Origin: an uncultured Candidatus Saccharibacteria bacterium
GTDB taxonomy: Bacteria > Patescibacteriota > Saccharimonadia > Saccharimonadales > Saccharimonadaceae
Reading direction: 5' to 3'
Assembly (NCBI GenBank): GCA_948288625.1
Contig: CAOHYA010000001.1
Location: forward strand, 372,001 to 436,000
Length of the DNA stretch: 64,000 bases
Positions 50,555 through 60,290 of the stretch are shown in pieces (position 1 is the first letter of the stretch; the number at the start of each line of letters is the position of its first letter). The notes beneath the pieces are model-generated. The model saw nothing but the letters and a program-made list of their open reading frames with translations, was not told where the DNA came from and did no database searches. A program made the translations under genes and the position numbers.

Positions 50555-52027
50555 ATGTTTAGACGTCCTACTAAGAAACAATTACTCATTCGCCGAATTT
50601 TCTTTTCGGTTGTCGCGACCCTCTCGGTCTTGATTATATTAACGGTCACGATCTTATTTATGTTGGGCTTCCGCCTGGATAGCGGCAATGGCCGTCTTGA
50701 GCAGGGCGCCTTATTGCAATTCGACTCAACTCCGAATGATGCCGCCGTTTGGATCGATGGTAGGAATACTGGTGTACGAACTGCTGGCAAACAAACGCTG
50801 CAAGTGGGCACCCATACTGTCCTATTCGCTAAAGATAGGTATGAGGACTGGACGCGTACCCTTGATTTGGCGGCCGGTACGTTGACCTGGCTCGATTATG
50901 CTCGCCTGGTACCGAAGGATCGCGTGCCGGAAACGGTTGCCCGTTACGAAACAATTACCGGTGCGAAAGCCTCGCCTGATATGAAATTCATGCTGCTTCA
51001 AGAAGCGATCGATCAACCTGTGTTCCAACTGGCTGATTTGCGCTCGGCAGAAGTGAAAATTACCGACCTCACCCTACCGGCAACGTTATATAGCGAGCCC
51101 GCTACCGCTGGCGTGATACATACGTTTACTCTGGATGACTGGAACGAAGGTGGTCGTTACATACTAATGAAACACGAATTTAGTGGCCGGTTGGAATGGT
51201 TGATGGTCGATACCGAAAATGTAGCGCAAAGCATCAATATTACTAGCCTACTGAGCGTTGGCTTCAAGGACCTTCGTTTCGCCGGTACGAATGGACGCAG
51301 CCTGTTCGGTCTGGCCGACGACAATAATATCCGGAAGCTGGATCTTTCTTCCGCGACCATCTCCAGAGCACTCGTTTCAAATGTAGATAGCTTTGATCTA
51401 TTCGATACCAACACCATTAGCTACGTTGGCACGAACCCGGCCGACGCCACGAAGCGTGTCGCTGGTGTGTACCGTGATGGTGACGATGAACCGCACGTGC
51501 TTCGCCAAGTCGATTCGCTTGATACTGTTTTGAAAATTGCCGTCGGTAATTATTTCAATGACACCTATGCGGCTATTGCCGAAGCGAATAAGGTCACTAT
51601 CCTAAAAGGCAGCTACCCGACATCGAGTAGCGACGACACGACTAGTTTGCGCCACTTTGCCGATATGGAACTGACCGGCCCTATCTCTGAATTATCGTTT
51701 AGTCCGAAAAGTGACTACGTGCTGGCTGCTTCCGGTGCTTCATTCATGACGTACGAACTCGAACATTTCCGCAGCGCTAAAGGCAGTCTCGATACCAGCC
51801 CTGAAGCTGCTTCTACGCCACTTCGCTGGTTGGATACCGCTCACGTATGGAACCAACAAAACGGTACGCTTGTCATGCGTGACTTTGATAACTCGAACAT
51901 CTTTTCTATCAATGCGGTTACTGGCAACTTCGATGCCACTATCAGCCAAAACGGTCGGTTCTTCTATAGTATCGGCACTTCGGATGAAGGTCTTACGTTC
52001 CAGCGTGTGAAAATGATCCTCGATTAG
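50555..52027 (+). CDS. PEGA-domain membrane-anchored protein
   Basis: 490 residues: one N-terminal membrane helix (about 14-38), a PEGA-like beta domain (about 52-110, NDAAVWIDGRNTGVRT), then a long beta-rich region that reads like an irregular propeller (repeated strand-turn-strand blocks). The start ATG has AAGG at 8 nt. PEGA proteins bind or decorate the outer surface. Divergent from the DUF4367 gene. Confidence 0.8.
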   Translation: MFRRPTKKQLLIRRIFFSVVATLSVLIILTVTILFMLGFRLDSGNGRLEQGALLQFDSTPNDAAVWIDGRNTGVRTAGKQTLQVGTHTVLFAKDRYEDWTRTLDLAAGTLTWLDYARLVPKDRVPETVARYETITGAKASPDMKFMLLQEAIDQPVFQLADLRSAEVKITDLTLPATLYSEPATAGVIHTFTLDDWNEGGRYILMKHEFSGRLEWLMVDTENVAQSINITSLLSVGFKDLRFAGTNGRSLFGLADDNNIRKLDLSSATISRALVSNVDSFDLFDTNTISYVGTNPADATKRVAGVYRDGDDEPHVLRQVDSLDTVLKIAVGNYFNDTYAAIAEANKVTILKGSYPTSSSDDTTSLRHFADMELTGPISELSFSPKSDYVLAASGASFMTYELEHFRSAKGSLDTSPEAASTPLRWLDTAHVWNQQNGTLVMRDFDNSNIFSINAVTGNFDATISQNGRFFYSIGTSDEGLTFQRVKMILD

Positions 52028-52045
52028 TACTTCGCCGAGTTATCG

Positions 52046-53263
52046 TTAACGGGCGCCGAATAGGCGCTCTAATAATGTCGGTGAACTGCCCGGTATGTTC
52101 GCCTCGGCCGTCGAGCTATCGTTGACTGGTGCTTGGGTCGCAGCCGCTGGGTCGGGACTGACTTGTTCGGCGGTAACCAGCAAACGGTTCAAAGCGGTAC
52201 CAAGCGGCGTACAGGTTATTAACGTCAGCATTGGTTTGGTGGTCGGATATACTAACTTGCTCACTTCGGTCGGTTTTACTACCTCGGTTTTCGTTACGAC
52301 GTAGGTGTATCGCTTGCCTTCGTAATTGGCGTAAATGGTATCGCCGACGGCCATTTTTTCCAGTTGCGCAAAAATAAACTTATAATCACCCGCGTCAAAC
52401 AGGTCGTTACTACTGTGGCCCGATAACACCGTATTGCCTACCTGCCCGGGACGGCTTGAAGCGCCCGGAATGGCAAAATGGGCAACGCCGTGGTTCATGG
52501 CGTCCATTTGCGAGTCGTAATCATTTCCTACACCGTATAAGGCCGGTACATCGACGTTGATCTTTGGAATAACGAGTCGAGGGTCTTCGCTGACGACGGT
52601 ATCGGCGGATGGATCGACGACAATGTTCTGCGCACTAATCGAACCCGGTGATACGTAGGCGTTAACCGTGGCGATAAATACGCGGTTATATTGTAAGAAA
52701 ACGAAAATTAGTACGACTGCCAGCGCGGCCGCGATAGGTACGAAATGTTTGCTCCCGCGGATTTTTTTGGCTGAATGCTGTACCTTCCCTAATAATTTTT
52801 GTCGTAATTCAAACAGGGCCTGGTCTTTGTTGAGTTCTTCGGTCGTTTCTTCCAGGTCGGTATGTTCAGGAAAAAAGTTGCTTGAACCCGAGCCGATTGC
52901 TTGATCCGGCTGTTTTGTTTCCTGTGGGGCGATCGCCTGTTGTGACGCGTAATATCCTTCGTAATATTTTTGGTAATACGTTTGCCAGGCGCTATGGTAC
53001 TGTTTCCATTGTTCAGCTTGCGGCTGAGGATGCGCTTCGTGGGTTCGCTCGTAAGGGTTTGCGTCTTGAAGTGGCGTTGCGGCGGCCGGTTGGGTCTGCG
53101 GCTCATCTTGTGCCGGTACGAGTGGCTGTGATGAAGCTACGATATTGTCGCCATACATAGCATCAATCTGCGAACGAATGATGTTCGCAGTGGCGTTCTG
53201 ATTCTGATTGGTGGGCGCGCTGTTCGTGAGATCCCCACCCGAACTGCTATTTTGAGGCTTCAT
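52046..53263 (-). CDS. Sortase (class D/E-like) with long cytosolic N-terminus
   Basis: 405 residues. A Gln/Pro/Tyr-rich N-terminal part (about 1-165), one membrane helix (about 175-195), then a sortase domain: catalytic His in LSGHSSND, Cys in LTLITCTP, Arg in LNRLLVTAE. It joins surface proteins through their C-terminal sorting signals. No LPXTG-type substrate is obvious in this window. The extended N-terminus is unusual. Confidence 0.92.
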   Translation of the reverse strand: MKPQNSSSGGDLTNSAPTNQNQNATANIIRSQIDAMYGDNIVASSQPLVPAQDEPQTQPAAATPLQDANPYERTHEAHPQPQAEQWKQYHSAWQTYYQKYYEGYYASQQAIAPQETKQPDQAIGSGSSNFFPEHTDLEETTEELNKDQALFELRQKLLGKVQHSAKKIRGSKHFVPIAAALAVVLIFVFLQYNRVFIATVNAYVSPGSISAQNIVVDPSADTVVSEDPRLVIPKINVDVPALYGVGNDYDSQMDAMNHGVAHFAIPGASSRPGQVGNTVLSGHSSNDLFDAGDYKFIFAQLEKMAVGDTIYANYEGKRYTYVVTKTEVVKPTEVSKLVYPTTKPMLTLITCTPLGTALNRLLVTAEQVSPDPAAATQAPVNDSSTAEANIPGSSPTLLERLFGAR

Positions 53264-53330
53264 ATCTATATTCCTAATACGTTTTATTGTACAATACTAT
53301 AAGTCTTTGAGCGAGAGCTCGAGTAAATAT

Positions 53331-53417
53331 GGGCGAGTGGCGGAATCGGTAGACGCGCTAGACTCAAAATCTGGTTCCAGCAATGGAGTGAGGGTTCAAG
53401 TCCCTCTTCGCCCACCA
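53331..53417 (+). tRNA. tRNA-Leu (CAA)
   Basis: Type II tRNA with acceptor GGGCGAG/CTTCGCCC, anticodon stem CTAGA/TCTGG with loop CTCAAAA (anticodon CAA), a long variable arm, T-arm GAGGG/CCCTC around TTCAAGT, and encoded CCA. It converges on the NnrD-like gene. Confidence 0.95.
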
Positions 53418-53451
53418 ACAGATGAAATCGAAGCTTTATGCTTCGTTTTTT

Positions 53452-54243
53452 TTATTTTGCCACAATCGCTGTGGCCGTGGCTTCGAGCGGTTTGCCAGGG
53501 TTCCATACCCAATACGACGCAGCTTTGCTGGCAACATCACCACGCCATATAGCCATCGGGTTGCCCCATTCTGTCGTGACTACGTTTCCGTCGTGGGCAA
53601 TAACCAAGTAGTCTTTATGGAGCACCGCCAGGCTGACCGGGTATGTGACGGTAAACTTATGTACCGCTTCGACGAATTGAATAAGTTGCATGCTGAAAGT
53701 AAGGACTTTCGGATAATAAACGGCTTGAAATATTTTCTGAAGTTGAGCGAATGAAGCAATCAGTAGAGTATCAGGCCGTTCGATGAGTTCACGGGCGCTA
53801 TTCTTTACCAAATCAATCGCGTCGCGCGTGACGACTAATTTGCCTCGGTACGATTGAAGGAATTGTTCGTACGCGATAGCCGTTTCGCTACTTCGCCCGG
53901 CATCACCGACCAAAAGTACTTCGTCGGCCCAGGCGCCAAGCGCGACCATTTCGGCGATCGCTTCCTTGGTGAGGCTCCCCGATATATTAGTCGGTGCATA
54001 TACGGTATCGGTAATCGTTTTCGGAATTGTTTTCTTCAATACGTCCGGCAATAATACCCTTACCTGCCCTACGCCGCTTTTCGTCGCGACGGAGTACGCT
54101 TCGGCCACGCCGGCGAACCCAAGTTTGTTGCCGCCGATTATCCCCAATTTCCCCGACTGACCGCGTGTTTCAGGCTTGCTCCATTCGATATCGGGAAACA
54201 ATGGCGTGTCGGGGTTCTGCTTTTGCCAATAAGAATAATCCAT
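53452..54243 (-). CDS. NAD(P)H-hydrate dehydratase-like (YjeF C-domain/ribokinase fold) protein
   Basis: 263 residues. SGKLGIIGGNKLGFAGVAEAYSVATKSGVGQVRVLLP matches the start of YjeF C-domain proteins in short pieces (GIIGGN, FAGV, GVGQVRVL). The usual late GMGDVL signature is only WRGDVAS, so the nucleotide site is changed and activity is uncertain. Intact enzymes repair hydrated NAD(P)H with ADP or ATP. No N-terminal epimerase domain. Likely co-transcribed with the kinase-like gene 3 nt upstream. Confidence 0.65.
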   Translation of the reverse strand: MDYSYWQKQNPDTPLFPDIEWSKPETRGQSGKLGIIGGNKLGFAGVAEAYSVATKSGVGQVRVLLPDVLKKTIPKTITDTVYAPTNISGSLTKEAIAEMVALGAWADEVLLVGDAGRSSETAIAYEQFLQSYRGKLVVTRDAIDLVKNSARELIERPDTLLIASFAQLQKIFQAVYYPKVLTFSMQLIQFVEAVHKFTVTYPVSLAVLHKDYLVIAHDGNVVTTEWGNPMAIWRGDVASKAASYWVWNPGKPLEATATAIVAK

Positions 54244-54246
54244 ACC

Positions 54247-55008
54247 TTACCGTTCTGCCAATTCTTTGGCGACTTCTTTGATGCCATTCAAATATATTTG
54301 CGCGTCCGTAGGTGAAACGGAGCCATCTACCGTGTTGTTCAAAGCAATGTCACATATTTTACGTGCAAGCTTATGAATACCTTCGGCACCTTTTGTGTTG
54401 TTCTCAAGAAATATGAAGTCATCCATATGTTCGAGCGCATAATTAGCCGAGTCGATGGATTCGAGCGCCCGTTTCTGAAACCTGTTCTTATCAAGATTTT
54501 GTCGACTTTCAATGACGAACTGACGCCACAGGTCGCTTGGAGTAAGGATATATATTGCGTGGAAGCTATTAAAACCGGCACGTTTGATTTGTTCTATGCC
54601 TGAGGGTAAGAATGGCCCGATACTATGCTCACCCGGGAAATCTTCAGGGAGCGTTCCATATGCGTCCACGCCAGGTATGACGGAAAAGTTCGTCAAGGCA
54701 CCTTGCTGGGCTTTTTCCAGGAACCAACTTGAAGTAATACCATCGTCGGCGGTTTTGAAACCTGGCTGATCCTCTACTTTGCTCGGGCGCGTCGTCGTGG
54801 TGTTGATAAGTGAAATGCGTGGTTCAAGTTTTACGACCTCATCGCCTATGACGGTCTTTCCTGATGCGTACGGTGCCACCAGCGCGATGAATGTCTTGCC
54901 GCTATTTATGCGCCGAGTGTCTTCGCCCGGCGTATAGTCTTTTTCTAAAGCATGAAGTCGAGCAAGGTTTTCTTGCTTCATCTCAACTGGCTCGTATTCG
55001 CCGCCCAT
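54247..55008 (-). CDS. Guanylate kinase-like P-loop protein
   Basis: 253 residues. Walker A APYASGKT (about 45-52), then INTTTTRPSK, a guanylate-kinase-like base-binding region, and a helical C-terminus. Longer than Gmk (about 200) with an extra N-terminal 38 residues. It might be a nucleotide kinase of other specificity. The start lies directly behind the Nudix stop; ATG 54981 is an alternative. Confidence 0.65.
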   Translation of the reverse strand: MGGEYEPVEMKQENLARLHALEKDYTPGEDTRRINSGKTFIALVAPYASGKTVIGDEVVKLEPRISLINTTTTRPSKVEDQPGFKTADDGITSSWFLEKAQQGALTNFSVIPGVDAYGTLPEDFPGEHSIGPFLPSGIEQIKRAGFNSFHAIYILTPSDLWRQFVIESRQNLDKNRFQKRALESIDSANYALEHMDDFIFLENNTKGAEGIHKLARKICDIALNNTVDGSVSPTDAQIYLNGIKEVAKELAER

Positions 55009-55009
55009 G

Positions 55010-55489
55010 CTAAGCAGTAAACCCCTCTACTTCCGTGACCGTATGAGAAATGATCGTGTCGGTTTCATCCAACTTGAAGTCGGCCGATACCTCCTTGCCA
55101 TCGATAATAAGGGGGAGCCAATACGGATCATCCGGCCACATGCTGTCATAGGGAATGGAATCGGTCGAGAACCATCGTGGTGCCATTTCTTCGCTTTCGG
55201 CGGGATCGCCTTTCCATTCGGTGCCGACGAAAACATGGACGTGCATCAACGTAGGTTCGCCTTTGAAGTATTCGTCGAAGCGAATATCGGCAACTTTTTC
55301 ATACTTTGTCGGCGTAACGTCAATTTCCTCTTGAGTTTCTCGAATCATCGCTTCTTCGATCGATTCATCACCTTCAACTTTTCCGCCGACACCATTCCAG
55401 CGGCCGGCTCCGAAGCCGCGTTTTTTCATCGCCAGCAGGAGCTCATCTTCTCGTTTCAAGAATAATAATGATAAGGTTTTCGTATTCAT
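55010..55489 (-). CDS. Nudix hydrolase, MutT/MTH1-like
   Basis: 159 residues with an intact Nudix box, GGKVEGDESIEEAMIRETQEEI (35-56 region; key Gly, Glu, Arg and Glu-Glu present). GRWNGVGGKVE before it resembles the MTH1 group, which removes oxidised purine nucleotides. It overlaps the exonuclease gene by one base (TAATG), so it fits a DNA damage pair. Confidence 0.92.
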   Translation of the reverse strand: MNTKTLSLLFLKREDELLLAMKKRGFGAGRWNGVGGKVEGDESIEEAMIRETQEEIDVTPTKYEKVADIRFDEYFKGEPTLMHVHVFVGTEWKGDPAESEEMAPRWFSTDSIPYDSMWPDDPYWLPLIIDGKEVSADFKLDETDTIISHTVTEVEGFTA

Positions 55490-56289
55490 TACTCCGCCAC
55501 TTCAATGCTTACCGGGCAATGATCCGACCCCATCACGTCGGCGTGTATTGCCGGGTGGGAAATTTTATCAGCGATTGCTTTGCTGGCGAGCCAATAGTCG
55601 ATACGCCAACCAATGTTACGTGCTCGCGCATTCGCCCAGTGCGTCCACCAGCTATACAGTTCGGGCGTATCAGGATTGGCGGCGCGGAGCGTATCGACGA
55701 AGCCGGCTTTCTCGAAGGCGTCAAACCCTTCACGTTCTTCGTTGGTAAAGCCGTGTTTGCCAATATTAGGCTTCGGGTTCGCGAGGTCGATTTCTTCGTG
55801 CGCCACGTTCAAGTCACCGCAGAAAAGCACCGGCTTAGTTTTTTCGAGCTCCTGCAAATGTTCGAGGAACGCCGGATCCCATTGCTTGTGACGAAGCTCC
55901 AGACGCGAAAGATCGCCTTTGGAGTTAGGGGTATACACTGTCACGACCCAGAATTTTTCAAACTCAGCCGAAATAACCCGGCCTTCCTTCGAAGGGTCGC
56001 CATAACTATCGCCAGCGAGGCCATATTTTTCAGCGATGCTTTCGGCGAACCCATTCAAGACGGACAGTGGCTCGACTTTACTGAAAATTGCCGTACCGCT
56101 GTAACCGGCTTTCTCGGCGCTGTTCCAATACAAGTGGTATCCAGGCAAATTAAGGTCGACCTGGTCGGGTTTAGCTTTGGTTTCTTGTAAACATAAAACA
56201 TCGGGTTGGTGTTCTGAAATGAATGTTTGAAAGGTGCCTTTGTTGAGGACTGCGCGGATGCCGTTAACGTTCCATGAGTAAAGTTTCAT
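55489..56289 (-). CDS. xth: Exodeoxyribonuclease III / AP endonuclease
   Basis: 266 residues, EEP fold. WNVNGIRA (7-14), LQETKAKPDQ with the metal-binding Glu, FCGDLNVAH, and C-terminal GSDHCPV with the catalytic His. It cuts at abasic sites in base-excision repair. TATACT lies 6 nt before the ATG (leaderless). Confidence 0.96.
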   Translation of the reverse strand: MKLYSWNVNGIRAVLNKGTFQTFISEHQPDVLCLQETKAKPDQVDLNLPGYHLYWNSAEKAGYSGTAIFSKVEPLSVLNGFAESIAEKYGLAGDSYGDPSKEGRVISAEFEKFWVVTVYTPNSKGDLSRLELRHKQWDPAFLEHLQELEKTKPVLFCGDLNVAHEEIDLANPKPNIGKHGFTNEEREGFDAFEKAGFVDTLRAANPDTPELYSWWTHWANARARNIGWRIDYWLASKAIADKISHPAIHADVMGSDHCPVSIEVAE

Positions 56290-56311
56290 GTTATTAGTAT
56301 ACCAGTTAGCT

Positions 56312-56776
56312 TTATACTAATTTGCTACTGTCACGGTCTTGGTCGCGTTTTTTGATAGCTTGGCGTTTGTCGTAATTTTTCTTGCCTTTTCCAAGCGCGA
56401 TGACCACTTTGATGAAGCGGCCTCTCGTCAGAAGCTTCAAGGGTACGATGCTCATACCGGCCTGTTTGCGTTCCGCCAAATCATCGATTTGCTTTCGGCT
56501 GGCCAGTAGTTTGCGAGCGGAAGTATCGACGGTCGTTTCGTTGATTCCTTTGGAATTGAGTACCAAGCTAAAACTGGCATTATTCAACCAAAGTTCATTA
56601 TTTCGGATCGTGACGAACGAGCCTTTTAGCTGCACGCGACCATCGCGAGCAGCCCGGGCTTCGCGACCGTTCAATACGATGCCGACTTTCAAATCTTCGT
56701 CGAGGGCGTAATCATAAGAAGCGCGTCGGTTGACGATCGCGCCGGTAGCTACTCGTTTTTTCTTCTTTTGAGCCAT
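56312..56776 (-). CDS. smpB: SsrA-binding protein SmpB
   Basis: 154 residues, standard length. N-terminal basic patch, NRRASYDYALDEDLKVGIVLNGREARAARDG, and the basic C-terminal tail (YDKRQAIKKRDQDR) that enters the decoding site with tmRNA in trans-translation. TACAAT 9 nt before the ATG (leaderless). Confidence 0.97.
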   Translation of the reverse strand: MAQKKKKRVATGAIVNRRASYDYALDEDLKVGIVLNGREARAARDGRVQLKGSFVTIRNNELWLNNASFSLVLNSKGINETTVDTSARKLLASRKQIDDLAERKQAGMSIVPLKLLTRGRFIKVVIALGKGKKNYDKRQAIKKRDQDRDSSKLV

Positions 56777-56796
56777 AGTAGCTCCATTGTAACAGA

Positions 56797-57867
56797 TTAC
56801 ACCAGTGAAGTGATGGCATTGAGCAGTGTTCGGGCGGAAATATCCCAGCTGAACGTCGCGGCATGTTTTTTGCCGTGCTCAATGATGCGTTCGCGGGTAG
56901 GTTTATCGTCGAGTTGCTGTACTTTCTCGGCGAAATCTTTCGGGTCGTTTGGCTCGAAATAAAGCGCGCCACCAGCCGCGACTTCATGAAAAACGGGAAT
57001 GTTGCTCAATACTGCAGGTACGCCGATTGACAACGCTTCTACCGCCGGCACCCCGAAGCCTTCGTCGAGACTGGCACTTACCAAAGCCGCTTTATCCGCA
57101 AGTAATTCGGCATATTGTTTGTCGCTGACGCCGTTATAAAAAATAACTTTGGCATTTTTCGGTACCATCGCTTTCAATGCTTGCAATCGAGCCGGTGAAC
57201 TTTTGCTAAGAATATGCAGAGTGTGGTCCGGTAAATATTTCATGCCACGAATCAGCGTTTCCGGGTTTTTATATTCCATCAGTGAACCCATGTATACCAA
57301 GTTTCGTGGCTTCGCACCGGCCGGTTTTTCTTCGATGAATTCATTCAGGTTTTGTGGCGCATTCGATATCACGATAATCGGACGCTTCGTAAGTTTCGCC
57401 TGTTCGAATTCTTTTCGAACCGATTGGCTGACGGTCGCGACCATGTCGGCACTATTGAGGGCGATCCGTTCAGGAATGGTCGTCGCATGATAAGCTTTCC
57501 AGCCGACGCGCACCAAGAACGGTTGCCCGATGGGTGGCACATTATGGTGATAAAAAATCATATCATGTGACGTAAGGATCAGTTTGAACTTTCGCCCCAT
57601 CGTGCCCATGACCTGCATGGGTGAAAACACGACGTCAGGTTTGTACTTATTTAAGATGAGAGAGGTGAATGGTTCTTTGACGGAAACCGGCTGATGTATG
57701 GTGATGAATTCGGCGGTTTGTGGCAGGAATGCTTTTTGCTTTTCGTCACAAATGATAAAAGTGACGGCCGTTAATTTCGCTAACGCCGTCCCTAGTTCGG
57801 TCGCGTATCGGCTGACCCCGTCGTGGAAGTCGGTACGAATATAACGGGCATCAAAAAACAGCTTCAT
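56797..57867 (-). CDS. GT4-family glycosyltransferase
   Basis: 356 residues, GT-B fold. The C-lobe has YMGSLMEYKNPETLIRGM and the donor-site SLDEGFGVPAVEALSIGVP (Glu-x7-Glu). It is likely to build cell-envelope glycan or glycolipid. A TAAAAT box 8 nt before the ATG suggests leaderless expression; the divergent gene at 57929 shares the short region. Confidence 0.92.
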   Translation of the reverse strand: MKLFFDARYIRTDFHDGVSRYATELGTALAKLTAVTFIICDEKQKAFLPQTAEFITIHQPVSVKEPFTSLILNKYKPDVVFSPMQVMGTMGRKFKLILTSHDMIFYHHNVPPIGQPFLVRVGWKAYHATTIPERIALNSADMVATVSQSVRKEFEQAKLTKRPIIVISNAPQNLNEFIEEKPAGAKPRNLVYMGSLMEYKNPETLIRGMKYLPDHTLHILSKSSPARLQALKAMVPKNAKVIFYNGVSDKQYAELLADKAALVSASLDEGFGVPAVEALSIGVPAVLSNIPVFHEVAAGGALYFEPNDPKDFAEKVQQLDDKPTRERIIEHGKKHAATFSWDISARTLLNAITSLV

Positions 57868-57928
57868 ATGGGGTTATTTTACCATATGGACTATGTTCGA
57901 TTGCCCATATGGTATAATTTAGCCAGAT

Positions 57929-59098
57929 ATGAAGATACTCATTGCGTCGGATTTACATTACCCGACCATAAACGGTGTTGCGACTTTTAGCCGCAACTTG
58001 GCACGCGGCTTAGCTGCGCATGGCCACGAAGTGTTGGTGATTGCTCCAAGCCAGAATGGCAAAAAATCAAAAGAAGTTGACGGTAATCACGTCATCGTTC
58101 GTACCGTTTCGGTCCCCTTCCCTTTTTATCAGAATTATAGAATCTCATTGAACCCAATTCGTGAAGTGAAAAAAATTATCACTGACTTCGACCCGGACGT
58201 CATCCATATACAAATGCTCATGGGTATTGGCCAGGCGGCCATGAAGGTCGGAAATAAGATGGGTATTCCTATTGTCAGTACGAACCACGCGATTCCCGAA
58301 AACCTGATGGATAATTTACGGCTATTGGCACCGGTTTCTCGCCCGATCAACTACATTTTGAAAGCCTACGGTGCTCGTTTCCATTCAAAGGCCGATTACG
58401 TTACCTTACCGACCCAATCGGCCATCGATATGTTGAATGCGGGCGATCGAATCGGCGTTCCGATGGAAGCCGTATCGAATGGTATCGATTTAGCCCGATT
58501 CACACCGACAGCTGCGACCGAAGAAACATATAAGAAATATAAAATTCCTAAGAATGCCCCGGTCGTCAGTTATATTGGTCGGCTCGATACCGAAAAGCAT
58601 ATGCCAGTGTTGTTCAGGGCGTTCGCCCAAGTGAAGGAAGCGGTGCCAAATGCGCATTTACTGATTGTCGGCGATGGAAACGACCGCCCGCTGCTCGAGT
58701 CACTTTCACGAGAACTTGGTTTTAACAAAGACGTCACTTTTACGGGGCGTGTTTCAGACGAAGACCTCGTAGAACTCCATAAAGTCGGGTCGGTATACTG
58801 CATGCCGTCACCGGCTGAGTTGCAGAGTATCGCTACCTTGGAAGCGATGGCCAGCGGCCAGCCGATCGTCGCCGTCGATGCTGGTGCCTTGAAAGAATTG
58901 TGCCAACACGAACGCAACGGCTTCCTTTGTGACCAAGATGATAGCGACGCCATTGCTACCGGTGTTACCGCAATTATTAGCGACTCACGTTTGCGTACGA
59001 AAATGAGCAAAGAAAGCTTGGCGATCGCTCAAACGCACGACCTTCAAACGACTCTCAAACGGTTCGAAACGATTTACGCCGATTTGATAAACGCCTGA
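57929..59098 (+). CDS. GT4-family glycosyltransferase (PimB/MgtA-like)
   Basis: 389 residues, GT-B fold. N-terminal SDLHYPTINGVATFSRNLA, then VSNGIDLARF, SYIGRLDTEKH, and donor site PSPAELQSIATLEAMASGQP. The opening and the NGV...FS block match mannosyl/glucosyl transferases acting on lipid acceptors. TATAAT 10 nt before the ATG (leaderless). Divergent from the 56797 gene; its last 25 nt overlap the hydrolase. Confidence 0.93.
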   Translation: MKILIASDLHYPTINGVATFSRNLARGLAAHGHEVLVIAPSQNGKKSKEVDGNHVIVRTVSVPFPFYQNYRISLNPIREVKKIITDFDPDVIHIQMLMGIGQAAMKVGNKMGIPIVSTNHAIPENLMDNLRLLAPVSRPINYILKAYGARFHSKADYVTLPTQSAIDMLNAGDRIGVPMEAVSNGIDLARFTPTAATEETYKKYKIPKNAPVVSYIGRLDTEKHMPVLFRAFAQVKEAVPNAHLLIVGDGNDRPLLESLSRELGFNKDVTFTGRVSDEDLVELHKVGSVYCMPSPAELQSIATLEAMASGQPIVAVDAGALKELCQHERNGFLCDQDDSDAIATGVTAIISDSRLRTKMSKESLAIAQTHDLQTTLKRFETIYADLINA

Positions 59099-59856
59099 AC
59101 GTACTTTGCGACTTGATCGGGTGTTTCGTAATGAGTCAGATGACCGACGTCATTGATTACTTTCAACTTAGCTTTCGGAAATAATTTCACCAAGGCATAC
59201 TGGTCGCTTAAAGGCGTAATATCGTCGAGCGAACCAGCGATCAATAAGGTCGGTATGGGTATGTTCGGCGCGAAATCTCGCACCGTGTGGCTGACGGATG
59301 TCTTGAAGCCTTCAAGTACGGATTGCGCGCTATGAAAACGGCTGAAGTGTTGGCGGTGTTGTTTATGGATGTACGCCCGTAGTTCTTTGTCGTGCGTTTT
59401 TGCCATGGTGACGCTCATCACTTTTACGATCGGCTGAGCAGACAACCATTTGTAGGCGGACTTCTCCGGTAACTTCGCACCAATTTTATAGTACGCGATC
59501 GCCAGTTTGGTCATTACCTTTTTCGGCCCCTCAAGGGCAGGTGCTCCGATAGGGTTCACCAATACCAGTTTATGAAGGGTTTTCGGATATTTTTCCGCAT
59601 AGGCGGCGCAGATGATACTTCCGAAAGAATGGCCGAGCAGTACGGGTGGCTCGGGTAATTTCAAGGCTTTTATATAACGGTGCAACCAGAGGACGTAATT
59701 CTCCAAGTCGTAGTTTTTCATTTTCTCGCCTTTGCCAAACCCGGGTAAATCGGGCACGACCAGGCGGTTGCCCTTAAGCTTATCGGCAACCAATAAAAGT
59801 CCGTGGTGGGTACCACGGAATCCGTGAATCATAATGATGGTGTGTTTGGTGGCCAC
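59074..59856 (-). CDS. Alpha/beta hydrolase
   Basis: 260 residues. Oxyanion loop IMIHGFRGTHHG, nucleophile elbow LLGHSFGSI (Ser), Asp in GSLDDITP, His in DVGHLTHYE: a complete triad. I start at the GTG at 59856, because a TATAAT lies just upstream (59863-59868) and inside the longer frame from 59874. Substrate unknown, ester or lipid. Confidence 0.88.
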   Translation of the reverse strand: MATKHTIIMIHGFRGTHHGLLLVADKLKGNRLVVPDLPGFGKGEKMKNYDLENYVLWLHRYIKALKLPEPPVLLGHSFGSIICAAYAEKYPKTLHKLVLVNPIGAPALEGPKKVMTKLAIAYYKIGAKLPEKSAYKWLSAQPIVKVMSVTMAKTHDKELRAYIHKQHRQHFSRFHSAQSVLEGFKTSVSHTVRDFAPNIPIPTLLIAGSLDDITPLSDQYALVKLFPKAKLKVINDVGHLTHYETPDQVAKYVQAFIKSA

Positions 59857-59882
59857 CGTTCCATTATACGGCATCGGAACTT

Positions 59883-60161
59883 TTATTCGGTTGGTTGCAG
59901 GTTGTGAGCTTTGATAGCTTCTTGCAACTTAGGGCGGTCGAAGCCAAGAATGATGTCACCAGCGACATCGGTTACAGGGACGCCACGGAAATCACCGTTA
60001 ATTTTTGCCATCAGCTCGTCGTTTGCTTCTTGGTCGGCTTCGATGTCTTTGGCGACATATGAAACACCAAGGCGGTCAAGCCATTGCATTTCGGTGTGAC
60101 AAAAAGCACACCAGCTTGTGCGGTAAATAGTTACTTGTGGTGTTGCGGTTGCGTCGCTCAT
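59883..60161 (-). CDS. Glutaredoxin-like protein
   Basis: 92 residues with a thioredoxin fold and redox motif CAFC (about 18-21), then GVPVTDV with the cis-Pro. Similar to NrdH/mycoredoxin types that reduce ribonucleotide reductase or mixed disulfides. SD GAGGGG at 8 nt. Confidence 0.9.
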   Translation of the reverse strand: MSDATATPQVTIYRTSWCAFCHTEMQWLDRLGVSYVAKDIEADQEANDELMAKINGDFRGVPVTDVAGDIILGFDRPKLQEAIKAHNLQPTE

Positions 60162-60290
60162 AAGAAGTCCCCTCTATTAATCATTTCACTATACATTATA
60201 CAGTAAACGTATCGTATTATCCATAGTATATATCGGCTGGTGACGGCTGCACATATACAACCCCGAACATGTTTGTTACAATGAACGTAT

